DNA from: Legionella genomosp. 1
GTDB taxonomy: Bacteria; Pseudomonadota; Gammaproteobacteria; Legionellales; Legionellaceae
NCBI GenBank assembly: GCA_945889365.1
Contig: CAMDBQ010000018.1
Location: 1-13,615, forward strand
DNA: 13,615 nt
Reading direction: 5' to 3'
Shown here: positions 5,885 to 12,427 of the stretch, in pieces
How the letters are laid out: each line of letters opens with the position of its first letter
How positions within the stretch are numbered: the first letter of the stretch is position 1
The notes under the pieces: model-generated
Databases searched by the model: none
What the model was told of the DNA's origin: nothing
What the model saw: the letters and a program-made list of their open reading frames with translations, nothing else
Translations under genes and position numbers: made by a program

Positions 5885-7229
5885 AATCTGTAGCATCCGT
5901 TGATGTTTGTGATTCAGATCCAAAGCAAAGCGCCATAAATAAAATAAAGAAATAACCAGTGCCTGAGTAATACAATAACGAATCGGATAAATTACCCGCC
6001 AGAAAAGGCAATAACACCGCCAAGGCAACAGGACGTAGTGATGTGAGTCGCCAACTGGAAACAAACAAGCTGGCAAGGAATAAGGCCAGTGCGAAACAGC
6101 CTAACAAACCAAATTCAGAAGCCACCAACCAATATTGACTGTGAGGTTCCATCAATTTTGTTCCTCGCGTGGGGATGGGATTTTCTTCGTGATAGATGTG
6201 GCTAAAGCTCGCCGCACCATTACCAACCCACGGGTGTCGTTTAAATAAATTATACGCATAATCATGAAACTGCAATCGATAGCCAATGGCCGTATCTTTT
6301 TCATTGTTCTTATAAAGATGGTAATCACTTACCGCATGATTAACCGCGTCATGCATAACTGGACTGTAATAAAACGTAACCACCACCAAGGTACAGCCTA
6401 ACAAAATACCCACCCATGCTTGACGCCAAGAAAATAATTGCAGCATCAATAACACCAAAAGCAACAAGTAAACCACATAGCCTGTCCGTCCATTGTTAAC
6501 AAATAGCACATGGTAACTAAACAGCGCCGTCAAGACCGCATACAAAATACGCATTTTTCCGCGTTGTTGATAAAATAACAAACCAGACAAATAGGCTGCA
6601 AAAGCCATCATATAACCAGTCATGATGTGATTGCGGAATATTCCTCCTGCCTCCACGTCATTCAGGGAATAAACCCCTGCATACATGAGAGTAGAGACGA
6701 CAAATGTAATCAGCATCGCTAACAAAAATCCATGCAACCCAAGATGACGGGCATAAGCATCGCGAAAACCAACGGCCAGGATAGGCAAATAAAGTAATTT
6801 ACTGTATTTTTCAATCTCATTCATTTTTTCACGCAACGTAGCAGGCCCCCAGATCGAAGCAAGGACCGCAACAAAAAACAAGAGTAGCGCCGCTTTACAC
6901 CAGGGCTGGGAAATCACGGCCAATAAATCGCGTCGATAAACAGGGGAAAAAACAATCAAGCCAAGTGATGCAACAATTAAAATACTTTTAGCCGATGAGC
7001 TCAGTGGCAGAGCCAAAAGTGTGGCTGCCAGAAAAAATGCAACCCAAGTTTGAACCGGCCAGTTGCGCCATGCTGTTCCACCACACGTCATCCTGGACGC
7101 AGTGAAGGATCTCCCTGATTTGGCACAATGCTGATTTGACGGATGTTTTAGATCGGCCCTACACCCAGGAGATCCCTCGCTTCTCTCGGGGTGACGTGAG
7201 GCCCTGCGTTTGGCAGTCATAGGTAACAT
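5877..7229 (-). CDS. O-antigen ligase (WaaL/Wzy_C family) with in-frame repeat insertion
   Basis: This is a polytopic inner-membrane protein of 450 residues, predicted to transfer undecaprenyl-linked O-polysaccharide to the lipid A core at the periplasmic face. About a dozen hydrophobic segments begin near residue 62. The Wzy_C/O-antigen-ligase features are NNGRTGYVVY (Arg248), the large loop with RHPWVGNG (331-338) and EPHSQYW (361-367, conserved His363), followed by SEFGLLG. Residues about 11-49 are encoded by a palindromic repeat (7085-7197) and include RHPERSEGS; they look foreign to the family. The 7229 ATG is kept because AAAAGGA lies nine bases upstream, overlapping the glycosyltransferase stop. 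A second in-frame ATG at 7091, after the repeat, would give a normal 404-residue ligase. A polysaccharide polymerase is the main alternative function. Confidence 0.85.
   Translation of the reverse strand: MLPMTAKRRASRHPERSEGSPGCRADLKHPSNQHCAKSGRSFTASRMTCGGTAWRNWPVQTWVAFFLAATLLALPLSSSAKSILIVASLGLIVFSPVYRRDLLAVISQPWCKAALLLFFVAVLASIWGPATLREKMNEIEKYSKLLYLPILAVGFRDAYARHLGLHGFLLAMLITFVVSTLMYAGVYSLNDVEAGGIFRNHIMTGYMMAFAAYLSGLLFYQQRGKMRILYAVLTALFSYHVLFVNNGRTGYVVYLLLLVLLMLQLFSWRQAWVGILLGCTLVVVTFYYSPVMHDAVNHAVSDYHLYKNNEKDTAIGYRLQFHDYAYNLFKRHPWVGNGAASFSHIYHEENPIPTRGTKLMEPHSQYWLVASEFGLLGCFALALFLASLFVSSWRLTSLRPVALAVLLPFLAGNLSDSLLYYSGTGYFFILFMALCFGSESQTSTDATDYV
7085..7197. repeat. 113-bp MITE/palindromic element with 30-bp inverted ends
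   Basis: The ends ACGTCATCCTGGACGCAGTG... (7085-7114) and the reverse complement of 7168-7197 match at about 22 of 30 positions, including the outer ACGTCA and inner GGATCTCC. The 53-base centre is unrelated. Elements of this pattern (GTCATCCTGAGC...GGATCTCC) are common dispersed repeats in bacteria; translated they give RHPERSEGS-type peptides, as here. No transposase is carried. I could not fix a target-site duplication, so the exact ends are uncertain by a few bases. Confidence 0.75.
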
Positions 7230-7243
7230 TGAACAAGATCCTT

Positions 7244-7999
7244 TTAAGGCAGCTCATTAATCTGATGGTCGGGATAAGTCTGCTTGATACCACGATAAAA
7301 TGCCCCTTGGGCATTCAACACAGCAAATAAAAAGCCTGGCTTACCATCCATAAACCCACGTTGCAAAAAATAACAACGAAAAAACATCCACGAGGTACTG
7401 GCCAATGTTTTAAATATACATGGTTTTTTTCCATCGTTTATACGGATTTTTGCACTATAAGATGAGTAAAGATTGATCTTGTACAAGGCATGACTGACAT
7501 CCTGAAATGAATGATGCATTATCTGTGCGTTTAACGTAGCAACTCGCGCACCCGTTGGCAAAACAATTTTCTCATGGACAATGTCCGAACTAAAACAGGC
7601 GCCCTCTCGTTTATAAAGACGAGCGTGACGTTTAGGACTGGAAGAAAACCGCAAAGGCTTGCCATAAAAATACATTTGCACAGGAATGCGGTACGCATCT
7701 ATATTATTCATTGTCATTGCACGAATAATTTCACTCTGCAAGCGAGCGTCAACAAACTCATCCGCATCGAGATTCAACACCCAATCACCCGTCGCACGAT
7801 CAAGCGCACGCTGTTTTTGCACACCATACCCTTGCCAATCTGTCGAGAAAACGTTATCGGTAAACTCACGCGCAATGGCAACGGTGTTATCACTGCTTCC
7901 AGAATCCAGAACAATCAATTCGTCTGCCCATTTCACAGATTCCAGGCAACGCCTGATATTACGTTCTTCATTTTTAGCAATAATGGTAACAGTAAGCAT
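7244..7999 (-). CDS. Family 2 glycosyltransferase, WaaE/KdtX-like (LPS core)
   Basis: This cytoplasmic, membrane-associated GT-A enzyme of 251 residues is predicted to add a sugar to the lipopolysaccharide inner core. The N-terminus TVTIIAKNEERNI (3-15) and DSGSSDNT (32-39) form the nucleotide-sugar site; NLDADEF (76-82) holds the metal-binding DxD motif (Asp78, Asp80). HARLYKR, IVHEKI and the aromatic C-terminal YFLQRGFMDGKPGF match the WaaE/KdtX branch (beta-1,4-glucosyltransferase in Klebsiella). The ATG at 7999 is the only sensible start, since an in-frame TAA lies two codons upstream; there is no good ribosome site. It heads the operon and lies 14 bases before the ligase, consistent with a joint role in LPS assembly. 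The exact sugar and acceptor cannot be told. Confidence 0.87.
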   Translation of the reverse strand: MLTVTIIAKNEERNIRRCLESVKWADELIVLDSGSSDNTVAIAREFTDNVFSTDWQGYGVQKQRALDRATGDWVLNLDADEFVDARLQSEIIRAMTMNNIDAYRIPVQMYFYGKPLRFSSSPKRHARLYKREGACFSSDIVHEKIVLPTGARVATLNAQIMHHSFQDVSHALYKINLYSSYSAKIRINDGKKPCIFKTLASTSWMFFRCYFLQRGFMDGKPGFLFAVLNAQGAFYRGIKQTYPDHQINELP

Positions 8000-8042
8000 A
8001 GTTTAGACAATTGAGATGTATTTAATGACTGAATTCTAACTA

Positions 8043-8072
8043 ATTATGCGGTTAATTGTAAGTCTTTATCAA
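8043..8072 (-). promoter_or_regulatory. Predicted sigma70 promoter of the glycosyltransferase-ligase-adk-thioredoxin operon
   Basis: On the minus strand TTGATA (5/6) and CATAAT (5/6) are separated by 18 bases, about 43 bases upstream of the glycosyltransferase ATG. An overlapping weaker pair (CTTACA, TAGAAT) also exists. The remainder of the 173-base gap to clpA holds a hairpin (8139-8157) and nothing else I recognise. Confidence 0.45.
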
Positions 8073-8138
8073 ATCCATACAGCCCCACGCCGAACAACCC
8101 AGTAATTCTACTCCATATAAGCGCAGCTAGGTGCCAAC

Positions 8139-8157
8139 CCCACAAAAAAGATGTGGG
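8139..8157 (-). terminator. Hairpin downstream of clpA, possible weak terminator
   Basis: CCCACA (8139-8144) pairs with TGTGGG (8152-8157) around a 7-base loop, 15 bases beyond the clpA stop. On the transcribed strand the T-run lies in the loop rather than after the stem, so it is not a classic intrinsic terminator; it may stabilise the 3' end. Confidence 0.3.
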
Positions 8158-8172
8158 TAATGATAAAGGAAA

Positions 8173-10437
8173 TCAGCACACCCCTTCTCGATGATCCTGA
8201 TTATCAAAGTGCAACTTACCGTCTTTTATGGCCAGCGTCACATGTCCACCATTGGCTAATTTGCCAAACAGCAACTCATCAGCCAGTGGTTTCTTGATAT
8301 GATCTTGAATCAATCGTGCCATTGGACGCGCGCCCATGAGCTTGTCATAGCCGTGTTCAATCAGCCAATCTCTTGCAGATTGCTCAACCGTTAACGAAAC
8401 ACCTTTATGACTTAACTGCTCCTCGAGTTCCATGATGAATTTATCAACTACAAGACCAATCGTTTGTTCATCCAAGCTTTTGAAGTTAATAATGGCATCG
8501 AGACGATTTCTAAATTCAGGGCTGAATTGTCGTTTAATGACATCCAATCCATCATTGGTGTTGTCTTGATGGGAGAAGCCAATGGAGTTACGGCTAATTT
8601 CTGAGGCACCAGCGTTACTGGTCATCACCATGATAACATGCCTGAAATCAGCTTTTCTGCCATTCGTGTCCGTCAACGTACCATGATCCATGATCTGCAA
8701 CAGCAGATTATAAACATCCGGGTGCGCCTTTTCGATTTCATCGAGCAACACAACTGAATGCGGATGTTTAGTAACGGCTTCAGTTAGCAAGCCACCTTGG
8801 TCATACCCTACATAGCCAGGAGGCGCACCAATTAAGCGCGATACAGTATGTTTTTCCATGTATTCAGACATGTCAAAACGCAGTAATTCAATACCCAGCA
8901 CATTGGCAAGCTGTCTGGTTACTTCAGTTTTACCCACGCCCGTAGGACCTGCAAACAGGAAACAACCCACGGGTTTTTCTGGTTCACGCAAACCTGATCG
9001 CGCCAGTTTAATAGCAGAAGAAAGTGCTGTTATAGCCTCATCTTGTCCATAGACCAATAGTTTCAGATCACGCTCAAGATTACGCATGGTATCTTTATCT
9101 CGTGCTGAAACTTTTTTAACTGGTATTCTTGCAATCTTCGCGACGACACTTTCTATTTCACTCACGGAAATAATTTTTCGACGCTTATTGGCAGTCAACA
9201 GATTTTGATAGGCACCAGCTTCATCGACTACATCAATGGCTTTGTCTGGCAGGAATCGATCATTAATATATTTGGCTGACAGTTCCGCAGCAGCCCGTAA
9301 GGACGGGATTGAAAACTTGACCCCATGATGCTCCTCAAGGCGACCTTTGAGGCCTTTAAGAATTTCAAAGGTTTCATCAATGCTAGGCTCACAAATATCA
9401 ATTTTTTGGAATCGACGCGCCAACGCTCTGTCTTTTTCAAAAATACCACGATACTCTTGATACGTAGTCGAACCAATACATTTTAATTCGCCATTGGCCA
9501 GCAACGGTTTGATAAGGTTAGATGCATCCATTACGCCACCAGACGCAGCTCCTGCACCAATGATAGTATGAATTTCATCAATAAACAGGATCCCCGCATC
9601 TTGCTCACTCAATTGTTTTAAAACAGCCTTCAAGCGTTTTTCAAAATCACCACGGTATTTTGTACCCGCCAGCAAGGAACCTAAATCCAGGGAGTATACA
9701 ACGCAATTACTAATGGCTTCAGGGACTTCACCATCAACAATCAACTTAGCCAGACCTTCAGCTATCGCAGTTTTACCCACACCCGCTTCACCAACCAGCA
9801 AAGGATTGTTTTTTCGACGGCGGCATAAGACCTGAACAGTTCGTTGAATTTCTTCGTGACGACCGATCAAAGGATCAATTTTACCAAGGCGTGCTCGTTT
9901 ATTAAGATTTAAGCAGTAACTTTCTAATGGAGATTCATTGCCATCTGTAGACGATTCATCATCCATGGATGAGCCCATGCTGTCTCGCATGTCATTTTTT
10001 TGATATTTCGATACGCCATGAGAGATATAGTTAATCACATCAAGGCGCGTGATGTTTTCTCGACGCAAGAAATAAACAGATTGACTCTCTTGCTCACTGA
10101 AAATAGCTGCCAACACATTCGCACCATTGACCTCAACCTTGCCAGCAGACTGCACATGAAAAACTGCGCGTTGTAGAACACGTTGAAAACCAAGCGTTGG
10201 CTGGGTTTCTCTATCAAACTCAGTCGCCGGAATGATAGGAGTGGTCTCATCAATAAACTCCTCCAGATCGCGCCGTAACGAATCAACATTAGCCTCGCAG
10301 GCCTGTAAAACATTGCCTGCGGCAGGATTATCAAGCAAAGATAAGAGTAAATGCTCTACCGTCATGAATTCATGACGCTTCTCTTTTGCTTCCTTAAACG
10401 CCAGGTTTAAGGTGAATTCAAGTTCTTTGTTTAACAT
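8173..10437 (-). CDS. clpA: ATP-dependent Clp protease ATP-binding subunit ClpA
   Basis: ClpA is the hexameric AAA+ unfoldase that feeds proteins to the ClpP peptidase. The product is 754 residues, close to E. coli (758). An N-terminal Clp_N domain (about 1-145, RHEFMTVEHLLLSLL) is followed by an acidic linker. The first AAA domain has Walker A GEAGVGKT (216-223), pore loop GTKYRG (258-263) and Walker B ILFIDE (283-288). The second has GPTGVGKT (497-504), pore loop GYVGYD (541-546) and VVLLDE (562-567). IGF (619-621) is the ClpP-docking loop, so this is ClpA/ClpX-type and not ClpB. The ATG at 10437 is chosen: AGGAG lies eight bases upstream and it gives the family start MLNKEL; a GTG at 10446 falls inside that ribosome site. 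clpS lies 24 bases upstream. Confidence 0.97.
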   Translation of the reverse strand: MLNKELEFTLNLAFKEAKEKRHEFMTVEHLLLSLLDNPAAGNVLQACEANVDSLRRDLEEFIDETTPIIPATEFDRETQPTLGFQRVLQRAVFHVQSAGKVEVNGANVLAAIFSEQESQSVYFLRRENITRLDVINYISHGVSKYQKNDMRDSMGSSMDDESSTDGNESPLESYCLNLNKRARLGKIDPLIGRHEEIQRTVQVLCRRRKNNPLLVGEAGVGKTAIAEGLAKLIVDGEVPEAISNCVVYSLDLGSLLAGTKYRGDFEKRLKAVLKQLSEQDAGILFIDEIHTIIGAGAASGGVMDASNLIKPLLANGELKCIGSTTYQEYRGIFEKDRALARRFQKIDICEPSIDETFEILKGLKGRLEEHHGVKFSIPSLRAAAELSAKYINDRFLPDKAIDVVDEAGAYQNLLTANKRRKIISVSEIESVVAKIARIPVKKVSARDKDTMRNLERDLKLLVYGQDEAITALSSAIKLARSGLREPEKPVGCFLFAGPTGVGKTEVTRQLANVLGIELLRFDMSEYMEKHTVSRLIGAPPGYVGYDQGGLLTEAVTKHPHSVVLLDEIEKAHPDVYNLLLQIMDHGTLTDTNGRKADFRHVIMVMTSNAGASEISRNSIGFSHQDNTNDGLDVIKRQFSPEFRNRLDAIINFKSLDEQTIGLVVDKFIMELEEQLSHKGVSLTVEQSARDWLIEHGYDKLMGARPMARLIQDHIKKPLADELLFGKLANGGHVTLAIKDGKLHFDNQDHREGVC

Positions 10438-10461
10438 GATTGTCACTCCTGTCCAGCTACC

Positions 10462-10785
10462 TTATTCCGGCTCCATGCTACATAGCAATGGATGCAAGTT
10501 TACTCTGGCAAAATCATTAACCTGGGCAATCTTGGTTTCTGCTATATCGTGCGTGAACAATCCACACACACCCCGTCCCTGTAAATGAACTTGAAGCATC
10601 ACTTGTACCGCAAGCCCTTCGTTTAAATAAAAAAACCGCTTTAAAACATCCACAACAAATTCCATGGGCGTATAGTCATCATTAAGTAAGATAACTGTAT
10701 ATTTTTTCGGTTCCTTGAGGGCAGGCTTCACCTTTGCCTTAGTAGTCGTCCGCCCTTCAATTTCCGTTAAAAATTGTCCGCTCAT
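10462..10785 (-). CDS. clpS: ClpA adaptor protein ClpS
   Basis: ClpS is a 107-residue adaptor that binds proteins with bulky hydrophobic N-terminal residues (N-degrons) and delivers them to the ClpA N-domain. A flexible basic N-terminal tail (1-25) precedes the core. The binding pocket is complete: NDDYTPMEFV (35-44) with Asn35, Asp36, Asp37 and gate residue Met41, plus His67 in VMLQVH. VCGLFTHDIAETK (73-85) and the ending HPLLCSMEPE are typical. AAGGGG lies eight bases before the ATG. The gene directly precedes clpA with a 24-base gap, the standard arrangement, so the two are made together. Confidence 0.97.
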   Translation of the reverse strand: MSGQFLTEIEGRTTTKAKVKPALKEPKKYTVILLNDDYTPMEFVVDVLKRFFYLNEGLAVQVMLQVHLQGRGVCGLFTHDIAETKIAQVNDFARVNLHPLLCSMEPE

Positions 10786-10806
10786 TTTCCATACCCCTTT
10801 ACTAAT

Positions 10807-10835
10807 TTTATAGCCTTAGATCACGGGTTTATCTA
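10807..10835 (-). promoter_or_regulatory. Predicted promoter of clpS-clpA
   Basis: On the minus strand TAGATA (4/6 to -35) and TATAAA (5/6 to -10) are separated by 17 bases, with the -10 ending 21 bases before the clpS ATG. It lies just downstream of the AT-rich inverted repeat at 10834-10861. Plausible but not strong. Confidence 0.4.
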
Positions 10836-10861
10836 GTAAAAATAAATATATATTTTTACTA
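10834..10861. repeat. AT-rich inverted repeat between icd and clpS
   Basis: TAGTAAAAATA and TATTTTTACTA form perfect 11-base arms around a 6-base centre. It touches the -35 region of the predicted clpS promoter. It could be a regulator site or an AT-rich hairpin at the end of the icd transcript; on both strands the second arm contains a T-run. Confidence 0.5.
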
Positions 10862-10864
10862 CCG

Positions 10865-10892
10865 CGTAGGTTGTACATTAGTCCAACCTACG
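10865..10892 (-). terminator. CGTAGGTTG hairpin after icd
   Basis: CGTAGGTTG (10865-10873) and CAACCTACG (10884-10892) form a perfect 9-bp stem with a 10-base loop, six bases past the icd stop. On the minus strand no T-run follows directly, though the neighbouring inverted repeat may add to it; on the plus strand TTTTAT follows. The GTAGGTTG arm resembles common dispersed palindromes, so it may be a repeat used as a 3' end. Confidence 0.45.
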
Positions 10893-10898
10893 TTTTAT

Positions 10899-12155
10899 CT
10901 ACATATGTTTAATAATCGCCTCTGCAAAACCGGAAGAACTAACGCACATTGCACCAGGCATCAGACGTTCAAAATCATAAGTAACCGTTTTGGCTTCTAT
11001 AGCACCTTCCGTACCTTTGATAATATAATCAGCAGCTTCAGTCCAGCCTAAATATCGTAACATCATTTCTGCAGACAATATTAACGAACCAGGATTAACT
11101 TTATCTTGGCCTGCATATTTGGGTGCCGTGCCGTGAGTCGCTTCAAATACTGCCACGTCATCACCAATATTCGCGCCAGGAGCAATCCCGATTCCACCTA
11201 CTTGAGCCGCTAGAGCATCAGAAATATAATCGCCATTTAAATTTAGCGTTGCAATGACGCTATATTCTTCCGGTCTTAATAAAATTTGTTGTAAAAACGC
11301 ATCGGCAATCACGTCTTTGATAATAATCACTTGACCTGTTACTGGATCAGTAATTTGCATCCATGGGCCACCTTGATAGTCTTTCGCACCAAATTGGTTA
11401 CGCGCAACATCATATCCCCAATCTTTAAATGCGCCTTCCGTAAATTTCATAATGTTACCCTTATGCACCAAGGTAACAGAATCACGTTTATTATCAATAG
11501 CATACTGAATGGCTGCCTTCACAAGACGCGTAGTGCCCTCTTGTGAAACAGGTTTAATGCCTATGCCACAATGATCTGGAAAACGAATTTTTTTAACGCC
11601 CATTTCTTCGCGCAAAAATTTAATTAATTTTTTAGCATCTGCAGAATCAGCCTGCCATTCAATTCCAGCATAGATGTCTTCTGAATTTTCGCGAAAAATA
11701 ACCATGTTGGTTTTCCATGGTTCTTTAACAGGGCTGGGCACGCCTGTGAAATACCTGATTGGTCGCAAGCATGTGTATAGATCCAGTTCCTGGCGAATAG
11801 CAACATTTAACGAGCGAATGCCACCGCCAACAGGAGTAGTCAATGGGCCTTTAATGGATACGACAAATTGCTTGATAGCCGCTAACGTTTCTTTAGGCAA
11901 CCACTGATCAGCACCATAAACTTGGGTTGCTTTTTCACCAGCATAAATTTCCATCCATGAAATTTTCTTTGTATCTCCATACGCTTTTTTTACCGCTGCA
12001 TCAACCGTACGAATCATAGCCGGCGTAACATCCACACCAATGCCATCACCTTCAATAAAAGGAATGATTGGATTATTAGGGATATTCAGGGTTAAGTCAG
12101 AATTTACAGTAATGGCCTCGCCTTGCGCGGGTACGTGAATTTTTTCGAATGTCAT
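10899..12155 (-). CDS. icd: NADP-dependent isocitrate dehydrogenase
   Basis: Icd oxidatively decarboxylates isocitrate to 2-oxoglutarate with NADPH formation in the TCA cycle. It is 418 residues, matching the 416-residue E. coli enzyme along its whole length. IEGDGIGVDVTPAM (34-47) starts the fold; GGIRSLNVAIRQE holds Ser115, equivalent to the substrate-binding, AceK-phosphorylated Ser113 of E. coli; ENSEDIYAG and NLNGDYISDALAAQVGG carry substrate and metal residues. HGTAPKYAGQDK and TVTYDFERL keep the Lys-Tyr and Tyr/Arg residues that fix NADP over NAD. GGAG lies nine bases before the ATG. It is followed after 113 bases by clpS, with hairpins between, so it is probably a separate transcript. 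Confidence 0.98.
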   Translation of the reverse strand: MTFEKIHVPAQGEAITVNSDLTLNIPNNPIIPFIEGDGIGVDVTPAMIRTVDAAVKKAYGDTKKISWMEIYAGEKATQVYGADQWLPKETLAAIKQFVVSIKGPLTTPVGGGIRSLNVAIRQELDLYTCLRPIRYFTGVPSPVKEPWKTNMVIFRENSEDIYAGIEWQADSADAKKLIKFLREEMGVKKIRFPDHCGIGIKPVSQEGTTRLVKAAIQYAIDNKRDSVTLVHKGNIMKFTEGAFKDWGYDVARNQFGAKDYQGGPWMQITDPVTGQVIIIKDVIADAFLQQILLRPEEYSVIATLNLNGDYISDALAAQVGGIGIAPGANIGDDVAVFEATHGTAPKYAGQDKVNPGSLILSAEMMLRYLGWTEAADYIIKGTEGAIEAKTVTYDFERLMPGAMCVSSSGFAEAIIKHM

Positions 12156-12185
12156 GAATAGCTGCTCCGATCAGATAAAAGATCC

Positions 12186-12210
12186 ATCATAGCATGTGGA
12201 TGTGTCATCC
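12186..12210 (-). promoter_or_regulatory. Predicted icd extended -10 promoter with overlapping GGATG-TGT-CATCC dyad
   Basis: On the minus strand TGCTATGAT is an extended -10 (TATGAT, 5/6) about 30 bases before the icd ATG, with no good -35. Immediately upstream GGATG and CATCC form a perfect 5-base dyad spaced by three bases (12198-12210), in the spacer where a repressor could act. Both are predictions. Confidence 0.4.
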
Positions 12211-12427
12211 AAAATAAGTTATGCTAAATTTTATAGTGAAAGACGCTGGTTTTCCACGTTTCTCGGCATAAAAGCACAACGTATGCTACCAGCTATCAAA
12301 TACCATGCTGTCTGTTTTTTTTTACCAAGCCTTTGACTTGTCTTTCAGTTAAGCCAAGGTGCTTCGCGGCAAATACTTGTGTTAAGTTTTTACTAACTAT
12401 TTTGCGAGCCAAAGCCCATCGTTCCCA
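12200..12427 (-). pseudogene. Remnant of ISNCY-type transposase N-terminus
   Basis: One minus-strand frame (12427 to a TGA at 12296) reads WERWALARKIVSKNLTQVFA, then AKHLGLTERQVKGLVKKNRQHG, a helix-turn-helix of the kind that opens ISNCY-family transposases (LTQxxAAxxLGLxxRQVxRLVKxxRxxG). After a frameshift, another frame near 12205-12270 gives EKRGKPASFTIK, matching the ISKRRGKPS stretch that follows in those proteins. The catalytic region is gone and there is no start codon. The first part overlaps the end of the AAA+ gene and the last part lies in the icd upstream region. It is a decayed fragment; family assignment is from motif memory, not a search. Confidence 0.65.

Noticed and set aside
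5885..6076. Long N-terminal extension of the lytic transglycosylase
   Set aside because: It is the ligase gene in another frame and would bury a clear lipoprotein signal that starts at 5884.
7574..8014. Overlapping plus-strand ORFs opposite the glycosyltransferase
   Set aside because: The minus-strand frame holds all GT2 motifs; the antisense frames show no motif or ribosome site.
8000..8172. Possible small gene or RNA between clpA and the glycosyltransferase
   Set aside because: No frame with a start and ribosome site stands out, and no tRNA-like fold or conserved RNA is seen; only a promoter and a hairpin are supportable.
10438..10446. GTG start for clpA at 10446
   Set aside because: It overlaps the AGGAG ribosome site that is ideally spaced for the ATG at 10437, which also gives the family N-terminus.
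11331..11907. Plus-strand ORFs opposite icd
   Set aside because: They are antisense to a perfectly conserved enzyme; nothing recognisable is encoded.
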